Assembly (NCBI GenBank): GCA_002900995.3
Contig: CM035311.1
Location: 2,728,001 to 2,792,000, forward strand
Direction of reading: 5' to 3'
DNA from: Ganoderma boninense
Taxonomy: Eukaryota > Basidiomycota > Agaricomycetes > Polyporales > Polyporaceae
Length of the DNA: 64,000 nucleotides
This document shows, piece after piece, positions 15,801 to 27,826 of the stretch. Numbering within the stretch: the first letter of the stretch is position 1; each line of letters opens with the position of its first letter. The notes under the pieces were generated by a model, which saw only the letters and a program-made list of their open reading frames with translations, ran no database searches and was not told the origin of the DNA. A program made the position numbers and the translations under genes.

Positions 15801-16254
15801 GCTCGGCGGGGCGAACCCCTTCCGCGCGTCCATGTTGTCGAACGACGCGGGTGCGGGGGCTGGGTTGGGCGCGACACCGTCGTTCTTGAGCTCGACCACG
15901 ACGTCCTTCGGCAATAGCAGTGCGGGCTTGGCGCCGTCGACTTCGCCGTTCAACCTGGGTGGTGGTCTCGGCCCAAGTTCGACTGGGGCCACGTCGGCGT
16001 TTGGCTCGGGATCTCGCGGCCGTTCGCTCAGTCGGCCATCGCGGAGTGGGGTGCACGCGCGGTGGATGCGCAGCCGAGGTGCGTCGTGTGCCAGGGTGTC
16101 ATTCCGCTTAGGGCGGGGAGTGCGCAGCCGGGACGGACTGGATGTATTAGCACAGGAAATATATTTCGTTCCATTCCTCGCGGTGCAGGCGAGCGCAGAG
16201 AGTCCCCGACCGATCACTTGTCTCTGCACGGAGAGGTGGAGGATAGAGGGATAG
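12833..16254 (+). pseudogene. AP180/CALM-type clathrin adaptor, copy 1, frame-broken and 3'-fused
   Basis: Family role: ANTH domain binds PI(4,5)P2, and NPF motifs recruit endocytic partners during clathrin-coat assembly. Exons: 12833-12898, 12973-13071, 13121-13247, 13317-13654, 13706-13969, 14026-14173, 14227-14368, and from 14420. The ANTH domain starts MTSFEKTVKLACKPKAAPPK and includes VVFKALIVLHTMIRNG and YLDDLEDELNITALRML. The tail is rich in Gln, Pro, NPF and PTG motifs. Exon 8 has five C at 14607-14611 where copy 2 has four. This shifts the frame after GLQP; the correct frame resumes only as a separate open frame. After about 16012 the normal C-terminus (seen at 29530-29632) is replaced by unrelated sequence. 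The frameshift may be biological or a base-calling error. Confidence 0.85.
12899..12972 (+). other. Non-canonical GC-AG intron in the ANTH gene (copy 1)
   Basis: Exon 1 must end at ...PPKAK and exon 2 begin YLDPIIA to keep the ANTH N-terminus. The base pair after the AAG codon is GC in both copies (GCGCAT here, GCACAT at 24305), with a CACAG acceptor. No GT donor in phase lies nearby. Confidence 0.7.
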
Positions 16255-17458
16255 GGATGGAGAGATGGAGGGTGGAGAGATGGAGGATAGAGGGCGGTGG
16301 GGGCATGCTGGCCAGGTGGGCCCACGGGGTTTGCGGACATGCACCCGTCCCCGCCCACGCAACCATGAGCATCTGTGTTTGCGTGGAGAAGAGCTATAGC
16401 GTCCGGCCGCCACAGAAGTAAACTACTACCCATGCCGCGCACTGTCTGGCAGGCTCTATCTACGAGCGCCTATCCCTCCGTCTCTCTCTCTGTGCCGTCG
16501 CCATCCCCGTCCGTCTGCCTCTCCGGAATCCGCCCTCTCGTCCTCTGTGTCGCACTCTGCCGGTGAGACCTCGTATACCTTGTTTAATAATGTGCCGCTC
16601 GCTCGGATTAGTCAACACTGGCTCTCTACACTCGGACTTGGACTTGGACTTGCCGGACTCGCACCTGGGCTGTCGCTGCGGCGCTCGAGACTTGCACAAG
16701 GTGGGCAAGAACGTCACGACATCCCGTCCTCGAGATGATACCGTCGTCGTGTGAATACGGGCTCCCAATCGACACTACTAGCGTACTCACCGGCTCCGGA
16801 CCCGTTGGCCGCGGACTTGGTTCCTGCGGCGAGGGTCTCCACTCGTGCTTCCCCAGGCTCGATGCGGTCGACTTTGAGCCGTCCGTGCGGTCTAGATCTT
16901 GTGCGCGAAAATGTGGTAGGTAGTGGCTCCCGGCTGGACCACGTACCAAGGCATCATTGTGGTGTGCGTGCTAACGCTGACCCTTGATTATGGATTTGCA
17001 GGTGAACGTGCTGTGTAGTAACGGCCAGAAGGCAGACTCGGAGACGGGGATGCGGTGAGGACATCTTGAGCTCTGGTGGGATGACCTTGCGGCAGCCATG
17101 TGAGTGCGTGACGGCAGCTCTCGACGTACAGGAGGGGGGATGCTAATCGGATACAGGATGGGGGAAAGAGGCAGATGCGGGTGTCTGCCCCCGGCCGCCG
17201 CGTCACGTACTATTTGCACCAGACAATTAGAGACCGGGAGCTACGTAAACGATTCATTCGTGCCGGGGAGCAGTGGTTATGCGACCTGGAAGCATCAGAC
17301 AATATTCAAATGCGCGCCCACTTGAACGCTCCCGTGCCGCCATCCAAGCCAAGTTTCAGGTTACCTTGCCAAGCAGACCTATCATCCACTCAAAGCTCGG
17401 GCTCAGCCCCACGCAGTCGCACTCGATCACGAGAACATTAGCAATGCAAACAATTTAT
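16013..17458 (+). other. Foreign sequence fused to the adaptor 3' end
   Basis: Begins where the copies diverge from the normal adaptor 3' end (after GGCTCGGGA). It is present in both duplicated copies with only indel differences. Short reading frames continue the adaptor frame into composition unlike the rest of the tail, with purine-rich GGAGAGATGGAGG-like runs near 16250-16300. I found no supported gene before the hypothetical minus-strand gene. Confidence 0.6.
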
Positions 17459-18507
17459 TTAGATCACAGTGTACGTAACCTCGTGCGCAGTGCAAGGAAC
17501 CCCGCCGTAAATGCACCACGCACACGGCAGGTTCGAAGCGTCCCAGTCGGCGACCAGATCTCCCGCCTCACGGTCAGCTACAGCAGCTTCACTCAAGCTC
17601 CACGACCCGTCCTCCAAGACACAATAAAACCCATCCTTCAACATCGTGAGCGGATGCGAGCCCACAGGCACCGGCCCCGCGGCCTCGGAGTCCTCCTCCT
17701 CGCCAATCCACGCCGCACTCTTCGGCCCGTTGCGCTCGTATCGCGGTGGAATAACCTCCCCATTCGCATCGAAACGCGGCCTCCGGCTGCCGATGTCCCT
17801 GCGCGCGACGTCGGGAAGGGGGGCTGGGAACAGGGGTCCTGGAACCGCATTTGCGACATCGAGACGTGCCGCACGTATCTCGTCCGGAGTCGCTTCCTCG
17901 AACCGCAGAACCCCGCTCTGTGCAAGGGATATGAGCTCGTGGACCTCGGGCAAGGACGGCGCGCCCCGACCACTGAGATTGCGGAAAGGGATGCGAGACG
18001 GCCATCCGAGGAGTTTGGCAAAGAAGCGGAGCAAGACATGCTTCCGGAACGTCTCGGGCGTGTACCGCATCTTGGCGTCCTCCTCCCCAGTGAACACTCC
18101 TAATCGAATATTTGTTAGGACGGCCGTGCATGGAAATCGACTCTGGGATACTCACGCAGCCCACCGTCGAGCAAGCCCCGGAGTGTGCCGCGAGCGTACC
18201 CGGCATTGCTTGCGTAGATGAAGAGGGTACGCCAGGTGGACGTTCCGGGTCCATTGGAACGCCCGAGAGCGGCGGTGGAGAAGCTAGAGCGGTGTCTGCC
18301 GGGTGGGGTGGCTGTCTGGAAGCGCATTGGAGAGGACGGTGGGGAGGGCACTGGCCGAGTCGCAGCTCTCGACTCTACGAATTTATGCAGTCCGCACCGT
18401 GCAGAACGGCAGCGGTGTGAAGACTCGGGCTTGCTCTGAAGGAGTGCAGCGCACGCGAGATTTACCGTCGCGAAGACATTGATTGCGCAACACCGACAGA
18501 AGGCCAT
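17459..18507 (-). CDS. Hypothetical protein, 330 aa
   Basis: Not recognised. Two exons, 18156-18507 and 17459-18099, joined in phase by a 56-bp intron with a GTGAGT donor, a CCTAAC branch-like site and a TTAG acceptor. The N-terminal 60-80 residues are basic and Ser/Pro/Arg-rich, possibly a mitochondrial presequence, followed by WRTLFIYASNAGYARGTLRG. The rest has YTPETFRKHVLLRFFAKLLGW, a Pro/Asp-rich middle (RRPRFDANGEVIPPRY) and an acidic stretch. The C-terminus is Cys/Trp-containing (ADWDASNLPCAWCIYGG). An internal ATG (MRFQTATPP) is an alternative start. A partial second copy lies at 28867-29350. Exon coherence supports a real gene. Confidence 0.65.
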
Positions 18508-19565
18508 GTTTCAGCCACGCCAATAGACTCGACTAAGGAGTGCGCCTACCAGCAGCCGTACACAACCATAAACACGCTCGTCCGGCTACTTCATTCGCGC
18601 TCAGCAGCGCTCAGCCTGCTTGGCGTTGTCTCTTGCAGCCGGGCCCGAGACATCGGCAAGCGAATCTTGATCTCCCCGCGGGCGCGATCCAGCGAAGGAT
18701 GCTCGATGCATCGAGGGTCCGCCTGAGATTAGAGTGCCTGTCAGGTTCCAGGGAAGTCTGCGACGCCGTCCGATCGGTGCCGACAGGAAAGCCTCGGGTG
18801 GCCTTGACCCTGAGCAACGAGTGTGCGAGCGCCGCCATGCCATCGCCAGTCCAACGTCTCGGCTAATCTACCTGTACGATGTGTATTATACACCTTGGGA
18901 AAGGCGATCGACGAGAGGGGTCGGAGAGACCACGGCGCTGCAGAGAAACGGGCTTGGATGGTTGTTGTTTATGATAGTCATCAGTAGTCCGTGGGTGTCC
19001 AAGGTGGTAGTAGCAGAGCACAGGGTCGACACCAGGGAGAACCATCATCGCTTGGCGTGTTGCAAGGAGACGTCAATGTTAAACACGCACCGGATACGCC
19101 AAGACATGGAAGCACTATAGAAGAAGCGAAACGAAGTGACGGTTTTCACGCTTGCGGTCCGCGTCGACTGTGCTAAGGAGCGCGAAACGGCGTCTGTGGA
19201 ACCTGAATAAATCAAAGTCAAAGATGTATTTGAACAATGTAGTCGTCGGCCCCCCACTGCCCGCCGTGAAGCGTCCAGGCCAGTTCCCTGTCCATTCCCT
19301 CCAAACCCAGTTGGCTCTGTGTTCTCGGCGAGGGCCACAAATCAGCAACAGCACTCTCAACACGAGCGGGACGTACAAGCAGTCCACATATTGCCAACCG
19401 CGCGGCGCGGCGTACTATTTTTCATCACAGGGCAGGTTCCTGTCACAGGCTGTCAGTCGGTCGGAACAATCCCAATTTGTCCTCTGCTTGCTTCTCGTAG
19501 ACGAGAGGCAACGTGCAATGGTGAAACCGTGTCTCGTGATGTCCATCGCCGAGCACAATGCTGCT

Positions 19566-19600
19566 GGTGGGTCAGAAAGCTGGACCAAGCAGTCGGTTGT
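19566..19600 (+). repeat. 35-bp interspersed repeat, copy i
   Basis: Starts GGTGGGTCAGAAAGCTGGAC and ends AGTCGGTTGT; identical to copy ii. Confidence 0.85.
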
Positions 19601-20641
19601 TGGCTGGAGCGCCGGTGGTTTCGCTGGACCGTATGTCCGATTGCGAGGTTGGGAATGCTCGCCATGCCGGGGGTAGAGGTCGCGTCTACCTGTTTCAGAC
19701 AGTCGTCCGAATAACCTTCCAGATAGGAAGAGAAGTGCGGCTACCTGTGTCATCGAAATGGTCTGGGTGAAATAAATGTGACTGAGGATGGAAAGTGCGC
19801 GCACTTTCCTGGCCGTCGCGAGTCGCAGTGTAAAATCATTTGTTCAGACCTGGTGGGATCCCTGCGAGTCAAGGGCCGCGGTTACCACCATGCAGCTTGA
19901 ATTCCGAGCGAAGCGTAGAACACATAAACAACTACTGATCAATTCCCCGACGGTCCTACCCACCAAATCCATCGTCTTCTGGCTCTAATCACGCATGTTG
20001 AACTTCATAAACTCACCAAACTGTGCACAGACCCGCGCGCAGACCGCCGACAACACAAACCCCATCTCGCGGTCAGGCGGACGATGGCGCGCTGTTTCCC
20101 GCCGTGCTCTTCAGACTGCTGGTCGTCCTCCTTGCCAGACACCACAAACAAAGCCACCTTCCGTCGCTTGCATGGGCACGACAACTGGGACATGGGGAGG
20201 AGCGCCAGTGAGAACCGACGTCGACGGCGGCCGAGACACACTTGGCCGCTGAATCGGTTACGACAACCTTGCTCTCAGCACTACGGAATACGTCAATCGG
20301 CACTCGCGAGCTGAAAATACCCGCTTGCAACGTACTTGCCTTCCGGCTGCTCTGGGCTTCCACGGAGTGGCGTGGACGGACTGACTGAGACCCAGCCAGC
20401 CCTGCACTTGGAGAACCTGAATGTGCTCCCACCACACGGCGCTGTGTCTGAATCTACTCCAGGCTCCGGAGTACCAGCCCACAGTCGGGGACATTTGGAG
20501 AGACTCCGTGTGTACATACCATGCACCGCGACGGCAGTAGTATTGATGTGGAGCGGCGTCTTGGCGACCCTCGCTTCGACATCTAGCCGCTTCAACTGAG
20601 CTTCAGGTTGACGTCCGGCGAGTCGAACGATGAGGCCGACA

Positions 20642-20676
20642 GGTGGGTCAGAAAGCTGGACCAAGCAGTCGGTTGT
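20642..20676 (+). repeat. 35-bp interspersed repeat, copy ii
   Basis: Identical to copy i. Preceded by GCCGACA, and farther left by TTCAGGTTGACGTCCGGCGAG, both shared with copy iii. Confidence 0.85.
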
Positions 20677-21617
20677 CCGTTAGGGGGTGGGGTTTCGTCG
20701 ACTGGGTACGTTCGCCGTGCTCGCGTCAGCGCCGCTTCATGGAAGGGCAAGACGCGGTAAACCCTTCGCGTGTGATTGCCCAGACCACGAGATGGGTTTG
20801 CGCGATGATGAAATGCAGGCCGAAAGACGGCCGGGCGCTGCTCTCCTTGGTCTTGTGAATGTTCGATAAACAGACACGGATAGTCCCGTTCGTGTGGATC
20901 CGCGCGAGACAGACGTGGTGGTGCATGAACGTTAACGCACGTGAAACACTCCGCAAATCGGCCCACCGGATTTAGCCCCGCCGTTTCATGCTCAGCTTGC
21001 TACGCTCGACGAGGCTATCCGAAGGCGCAAATGCCCGCAGGGGGACAGAATTCCGCCCGTATGTTCGTGGGCCCGCCCGCGCACTCGAAATGGCCAGTCG
21101 GGCTCCTTAGCAAACGCATACGAAAAGGACCAGCCGATGACCAACCTCAATGCCGACAGGCGTGGTGCCTGGGAGATGGACAGACGTGTTTGCGACAGCC
21201 AACGCCGACGTCGAGTTGAGACAGCGCCGACATTTGGAACCTGGATGGGTTCCATTCGGCACAAGAACATCCATCAGCGATGCTTGCGAGCTGAAAATAC
21301 ACGATCACTACGTATGCACTCGCCTTGTGGCCACTCTGCGACGCGTGCGCGCGAACGGGTCTCTCGGCCGGAGCAGTTGCTCGTCCTGGTACCGCCATCC
21401 GCCCCACGCGTCGCATCACACTCGGCCTGTACATACACGGGCTGGTCAGCACCGCGCAGCCCAGCAGCACAGTCCTTGCGCATACCACGTACAGCGAACG
21501 CAACGGCGTTCATACGTATTGGCGTCTTGGCAAACCCTACTTACCTCGAGCCATCCCGACACCCGAGCAACCAGAGCTTCAGCTTGACGTCCGGCGAGCC
21601 GCGTCCAGACGCCGACA

Positions 21618-21652
21618 GGTGGGTCAGAAAGCTGGACCAAGCCGTCGGTTGT
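21618..21652 (+). repeat. 35-bp interspersed repeat, copy iii
   Basis: One substitution from copies i and ii. The upstream flank is shared with copy ii. A further matching point, GCGAGCTGAAAATAC, precedes both (about 20305 and 21289). Confidence 0.85.
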
Positions 21653-23865
21653 CGATCGTCGGTTGGAGCCGCAGCCAAGACGTTCGTTGTGGTCCTCCCA
21701 ACCCCCGCGCCCTGTCCGGAAACTGCAACACTGCCCACGGTCGCAGCGGCAGGCTGCACGTCCGGGACTGCGTCCTGCGAGGCCTGCGAAGTCGTCAGAG
21801 CGGCCGTCGCGAGCAGCGGACGGACGGGAGGGCGCGTGTGCATTCAGCGCCCGCACCCCGACGAAATCCGCGAAAACGGCGAAAACGCATATTTCCAAAA
21901 GTTGCCGGGGCGCGGCGGGCGTGCTCCAGAAACGTCGGCCGCGATGTCCCGCACACGCCAGCATACACTGCACGGCGCTGCGACGCGGACCGCACGCGGG
22001 AGAGCGTGCGGAACCACGGTGGCAATGGAATCGCGACGAAAACACGATTTTCGCAACCTCGGCAGGCCGCCGCGAAAACGGCCTCCGACGGCGGGGGATG
22101 CGCACCGGAGTGCGTGACGCTCGATTTGAGCGAAGACGGACGCCTGCGAAGAAAGTTATGGCGCATTTTCGCCCGTCCGGCCCACAAAACCCGTCCCCGA
22201 CAGCCCGTCCCTGCTGAGATTGGCGTCAGAACGCGTGTTCGGGCCTTGGCGGACGTAAGGACTCACGCGCAGGCGGTTTGGTGCGACAACGCGGACATCG
22301 AGAAAATCGCGACGCCCGAGGTGCCATGTATCGCGCGGTTTGGGCGCATGCTTGAAACTGTCCGGGTCGCCCTGGCAGTCGCTGGCGATGGTGCAGGGAC
22401 CACCCGTCTCGGCCGCACGCGGATTGGACGTGCGACGGGGGCCAGGAGTGTCGAAATACGGCAGGTCTTCTGCAGCCGCCATAGCGAGAGCCGCCGAGGC
22501 AGACCCTAAACATCGATTCCGCCCGTTTAGTGGCTGCGACCTGTTCAATGCGTGAGCATTCTTTCGCTGGCGGGAAAAGGCACCGTACAGTTTTCGAGCC
22601 AGGCTCACGTATCTCGTGGTCGCGGGCTAGGATGCCAAGCAGCACGTCCCGAGCGTCGCAGCGTGCTGCCACCAGTAGCACACGAAACTCGTGCGCCGGG
22701 TACCAGCCAGTGCTCTTGGCTCTGGCGGTTCGCATTCGCCGTCTGGGCATGTCTCCGGGGGCTGGGCACGACATTGGCTTCGCATTGAGGAAGGACAGGG
22801 ACCACGTCCGGGAGCTGGAATAAGCGGGACAGGTGGGAGACGGAGGGGTTCGGTTGAGCGAACCGATGCCGGGCGCAAGGGCGCCGAGCGTGAAGTTGGT
22901 GAAGCACAGGGTGTCGGACGTGTGTTGGTCCGAGCATTCTGTCACTGGTACGAGACGTCTGAAGCGAGGACAGGGTGGGATGATGGGGAGGGCGACGAGA
23001 GCGGGTGGTCTGTGCGCGAGAGTAGGCCAGGCGGGGAGGTTTAAAGGCGAGAGGAAGAGGGCAGGTGCGGCGTCAGCACGGACTCGCTGCTGTGAACGTC
23101 GACGTCCCGCTCGTGCTTGTGCTGGTCGTACTCGTACTTGAAGTTACCTCCCCACAACGTTACGCCCGGCCGACGAAGTAGGCCTGCGACACGTTCTGCG
23201 CCTGCGTTGGAAAAGCACCTTAGGTGAAAGACGGATTCGGTGAGTATTTGTGGATGATCATGAACTTGCAAGCTTGCGAGGTTGACTGGACTGACTACAC
23301 ACACGTAGCTCGAGGCGCCGGTGGTGGCGACCTGTGCCTGAATCTCAGACGTCCTGGAGGTCGAGCATGGGTAGGATCTAGCGTGAATGATAGACGTCGA
23401 CGATCAGCGAGTGGTAGACGATCGCGAGGTAAGTAGGGCCTGAGAGAAGGTCGCAAGCGCGTACGGACAGAAGTGAATGTAATGAACATTGATACGACGC
23501 CGAATGAGGGGGCTGGAGGGAGTTTGGGGGCAACATAGTGTGCGAGCAGTGCCGAAGTGGGGGTCGTCTCACGATGGAGAACGGTGCAGCGGGCGAAGAC
23601 TCGGAGGAGATCTACGTAGAGGCTGCGACGCTGGAGAGACACTGTGCAACGCCGAGGCAGGCGACGGGAAGGACGGAATTCGAAAGCGGAGATGTCGAGT
23701 CGCAAGAGAGCATGCAACAGGCGAGAACAGCGACAGACGAGCAGAAACGAGACTGAAAACGGGGGCGCGATCGGGCTCAGCGGCGTTGAACAGGCCAGAA
23801 GAGGAAGGAGGCAGAGCAGAAAACGAGCTCAGAGCGAGGACGCGTCGCATCGACACCAGCCACTC

Positions 23866-23902
23866 TCAGTCGCAGTCGCAGTCGCAGTCGCAGTCGCAGC
23901 CA
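23866..23902 (+). repeat. (GCAGTC)n short tandem repeat
   Basis: About five to six units of CAGTCG immediately left of the start of duplicated copy 2. Confidence 0.8.
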
Positions 23903-24238
23903 GTGCAGGTGCCCCATCCACTCACTCGACTCCCTTCACACCAATGACCGGCAGGAGGTTTAATGCAACTCACCTCGCCCCTCCCTTCACGGCTCCCGAC
24001 CATCCGCCCCGCCATCCTCGCGCAGGCACACACGTTAGCCGCCCGCGGCCCGTGTCGAGTCTCCACCGGCCGTGGATGGGGGAGCGCGGGAACGCCCGGC
24101 CGAGCGCCGAGTAGCAGGCGACGCTTGCACGGTCTGCAATCGGACGACAGGGCGCCGGAGTCGGCGGCAGCACCCAGCTCGTCGTCTTTCTCGCCTTGTA
24201 CATTACTCCCGCCATCGTTCTCGCCTTCCTCTACGCTC

Positions 24239-27200
24239 ATGACGAGCTTCGAGAAGACCGTCAAGCTCGCCTGCAAGCCAAAGGCGGCCCCTCCAAAGGC
24301 CAAGGCACATATGCCCTCTCCATCGTCCCCTGACCCCCGCTGACTGTCACCAACCTCCTCCTCCACTCCTCCCACAGTACCTCGACCCCATCATCGCCGC
24401 TACCTGGTCCGAAGATGGCGCAGTGCACGACGTTTGCAAGGCCCTGTCCCCCAGGTTCAGAGAGCCCAACGTCATCGTGCGTCCGCCCCGTTTGTCCTCC
24501 TCGTCCGGCCATAACCCTGCCCCAGGTCGTGTTCAAGGCCCTCATCGTCCTCCACACCATGATCCGCAACGGCGCGACGGACAACATTCTCCAATACCTA
24601 TCATCCTCGGACGTCCTCAAGCTGCGCAACGTCTCCGCTGGCCAGTGGGAGGGTGAGTTGCTGCCCGCTGACGTTACGGCATGACGTTCATGAAGCTCAT
24701 GGTCTAACCATGGACCTCCAGGCTACCAGGCGCCCCAGAATCTGCAGAACTACTCCAAGTATCTCGACACCCGCATACGCGCATACCGCGAGCTCAAGCA
24801 CGACGCCATTCGCGTCCAGTCCGAGACCAACCGCGACATGCGCAACTCGGCCGCGATCGACGATGAGTTTGAGGAGACGCGAGGCAGTCGCAGCAAGCGC
24901 GGCAAGAACAGCTCCTCCCAACCCCAACCGTCATCGGGAGGCGTACAGCGAAGCAAGACCATGGCTGGCCGGAAACTCCGGGTCATGACGGTGGAGAAGG
25001 GTCTGCTGCGAGAGACCAAGATCGTGCAGAAGATGGTGGACTCCCTTGTTGACTGCCGGGTACGTCGCAATTTGTTTTCAGGCATTCCATGCCCCTCATA
25101 TCGTGTTCAGTTCTATCTCGATGACCTCGAGGATGAGCTCAATATCACCGCGCTGCGAATGCTGGTCAAGGATCTCTTGATCGTGTTCCAGGCATGCAAC
25201 GAGGGCGTCATTAATGTTCTCGAGCATTATTTCGAGATGTCGCAGATTGATGCTAAGGAAGCGCTTGCGATCTACAAGAACTTCTGCAAGCAGACGGAGC
25301 GCGTGGTCGAGTACCTCGGTGTGGCCAAGAAACTGCAGAACCTCCTCAACGTACCAGTGCCAAATCTTCGACATGTACGTCCATATTTGTTCCTCTCGAT
25401 CTCACCTACTCAACGAATGTCTTTGCATAGGCCCCCGTATCCCTCGCGAGCTCACTGGAGGAGTATCTGAACGACCCGAACTTCGAGCAGAACAGGATCG
25501 AGTACAAGACTCAGAAGGAGGCGGCTGAGCGCAATGCTAAGCTCGGCATCAAGCCCTCGCCGAAACCTGCTGAAAAGGGTGCGCCTCCAGCGACCTTTCC
25601 TTCTTCCTGCATACTCACCCTGTATTTGAAGCCCCCACGCCCAACCCGGCCGAGGCAAGCTCGTCGAAAGCCCCGGACTCGGCGCCGAAGGGGCAGGGAC
25701 AAAGGGCCATGATGGACTTTTTCAGTGCTATCGAGACAGAGCAACATACGATGTTCAATCCCCAGACGAACAGGTAGGTCGAGGGCTCAGTGACCACGCA
25801 CCGCACGAGCTAATGTCTCGGTAGTCCAACGTCAGCATATTTCCAGAATCAGGCCATGCAAAACCCGTTCCAGCAACAGCAGATGATGACAGGTGCGATG
25901 CTGGGGGCTCAGGCGTTCGGCCAGCCACAGGTGCAGATGCAGCCTACCGGTTTTCTCATGCCGCAACAAACGGCCATGCCGATGGGCGGGACAAATCCTT
26001 TCGGTCTGCAACCCCAGCATCAGCCTCAGCAGCAGCCACAACAACAATTCCAGCCGTTCCTTGCGCCGCAACAGACGAGCTTCTTGCAGCCGCAGATGAC
26101 AGGAGCGAACCCATTCCGCCAGAGTATGCTCTTCCCCCAGACGACCGGCATGTCGTTTGGTGGACAGAGTGCACCGCAGTCGACAAACCCCTTCCCCCAA
26201 CAGGCTCCGTCGTCACCACAGAACCCCATGCAGCCCTCGAGTCCGTTCCAACCCCAATCCGCACCAGCGTCGCAGCCGGCAATTCAGCCGCAAGCCACTG
26301 CTCAGCCTTCTTTCCCCTTCAACAACTCCTTTGCGAACGCCGCACAGCCACCCACCTCCGCAGGACCCACGTTCGCGCAGCCGTTCGCTCTGCCCGCTAC
26401 AAGCGCGCCCGTCCAGAATGTCCCTCCACGTTCCGCTACCGCGCCGCTCACTGGACCCGGACCGTCAGCATCACCACCGCCAATGCAACCTGTCAAGAGC
26501 CATCAGACAGGTTCGCGCAACCCCTTCGGGCAAGTTGTGACTGCCCCGCCACCTGTCCCTAAACCACCCACCCTGATGGAGCTCGCGATGGGCGTCAACA
26601 ACCAGGCTCCGCCACAGCAACAGCAGCAGCCAATGCAGACAGGTGCATTCCCAAGCTTCGGAGGGTTCGGGGCATCACAGCCTAATGGGACGTCAAGCCC
26701 ACCCGCGAACGGGTCGTCGATCATGGCGAGCGTGGCGACGTCGTTTGCGTTCGACTCGTCGAAGCCGACTGGGGCAACGCAGAAGCCGAGTTTCGGCGGC
26801 CTGTCGCCGCTCGCGTCGCAACCGACCTCGAGTACGACGACCGGCTCGACGTTCTCTGACTCGCTCTTCTCGTCGCTCTCGTCGCAACCGACGGGTGCCA
26901 CGGCGTTAACGAACTCCACCGGGGCGCCGTCCATTTCGATATCGTCTGCGGGCGGAGCAAGTGCTCCGTTGCAGCGCCAACAGACGGGCTTTGGTGGCAT
27001 CAAGCCGTTCAAGCCATCGTCATCTTTCGGCGCGGCCCTCCTTGAGTCGCTTCCACCTATACCTTCGCAGCCGTCAACGCCAGCTGGCTCGCCCCCGGCG
27101 TCGAACCCCAGCTCGTCGATCACGTCGCAGTCAACTGGCTTCCCGGGGCTTGGTGCGATGCCGACGGGGCTTGTCGGTGGGCTGAGGCCGCAGGCCACAG

Positions 27201-27826
27201 GGATGCTCGGCGGGGCGAACCCCTTCCGCGCGTCCATGTTGTCGAACGACGCGGGTGCGGGGGCTGGGTTGGGCGCGACACCGTCGTTCTTGAGCTCGAC
27301 CACGACGTCCTTCGGCAATAGCAGTGCGGGCTTGGCGCCGTCGACTTCGCCGTTCAACCTGGGTGGTGGTCTCGGCCCAAGTTCGACTGGGGCCACGTCG
27401 GCGTTTGGCTCGGGATCTCGCGGCCGTTCGCTCAGTCGGCCATCGCGGAGTGGGGTGCACGCGCGGGTGGATGCGCAGCCGAGGTGCGTCGTGTGCCAGG
27501 GTGTCATTCCGCTTAGGGCGGGGAGTGCGCAGCCGGGACGGACTGGATGTATTAGCACAGGAAATATATTTCGTTCCATTCCTCGCGGTGCAGGCGAGCG
27601 CAGAGAGTCCCCGACCGATCACTTGTCTCTGCACGGAGAGGTGGAGGATAGAGGGATAGGGATGGAGAGATGGAGGGTGGAGAGATGGAGGATAGAGGGC
27701 GGTGGGGGCATGCTGGCCAGGTGGGCCCACGGGGTTTGCGGACATGCACCCGTCCCCGCCCACGCAACCATGAGCATCTGTGTTTGCGTGGAGAAGAGCT
27801 ATAGCGTCCGGCCGCCACAGAAGTAA
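24239..27826 (+). CDS. AP180/CALM-type clathrin adaptor, copy 2, open frame with fused C-terminus
   Basis: Same eight-exon structure as copy 1: 24239-24304, 24378-24476, 24526-24652, 24722-25059, 25111-25374, 25431-25578, 25632-25773, 25825-27826. All joins are in phase, giving about 1061 residues. The ANTH domain covers roughly residues 1-300. A short linker (MMDFFSAIETEQHTMFNPQT) follows, then a long Gln/Pro/Ser/Thr tail with several NPF motifs and many PTG motifs. Four C at the copy-1 frameshift site keep this frame open. The last 140 or so residues after GATSAFGSG are the fused foreign sequence, including RCVVCQGVIP. The normal end, which contains GLGGMNGMND and stops after QQSLI, is absent. 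Whether the fused protein is made is unknown. Confidence 0.88.

Larger units (their letters stand above)
12513..17942 (+). repeat. Direct segmental duplication, copy 1
   Basis: Matches 23943-29350 in the same orientation at an offset of about 11.4 kb. Similarity begins at AATGACCGGCAGGAG in both copies. The copy-1 right end cannot be fixed, because copy 2 is cut by an assembly gap at the position equivalent to 17942. Base substitutions occur from the 5' end to about 13.93 kb; after that I see almost only single-base or dinucleotide length differences. Confidence 0.9.
18508..23942. other. Gene-poor, repeat-bearing region between the duplicated segments
   Basis: No convincing gene. It contains three copies of a 35-bp repeat (19566, 20642, 21618) inside weakly repeated units about 1 kb apart, a CpG-rich stretch at about 21.83-22.15 kb, and a hexanucleotide repeat at its right edge. 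Long open frames such as 22226-22945 have GC-driven composition and no splice or motif support. Confidence 0.5.

Noticed and set aside
15099..16442. 447-aa minus-strand open frame
   Set aside because: It is the complement of the low-complexity adaptor tail and has no start context or splice support.
16880..16960. Minus-strand short exon with TTYHIFAHKI, slightly like the N-terminus of a small ATP synthase subunit
   Set aside because: A stop follows immediately and no continuing exon with the expected hydrophobic helix was found.
22226..22945. 239-aa minus-strand frame between the duplicated copies
   Set aside because: Arginine/proline-rich, GC-driven composition, no motif, no intron signals in register.
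19000..23900. Retrotransposon in the repeat-bearing region
   Set aside because: No reverse transcriptase, integrase or terminal-repeat pair was seen on either strand; only short repeats are present.
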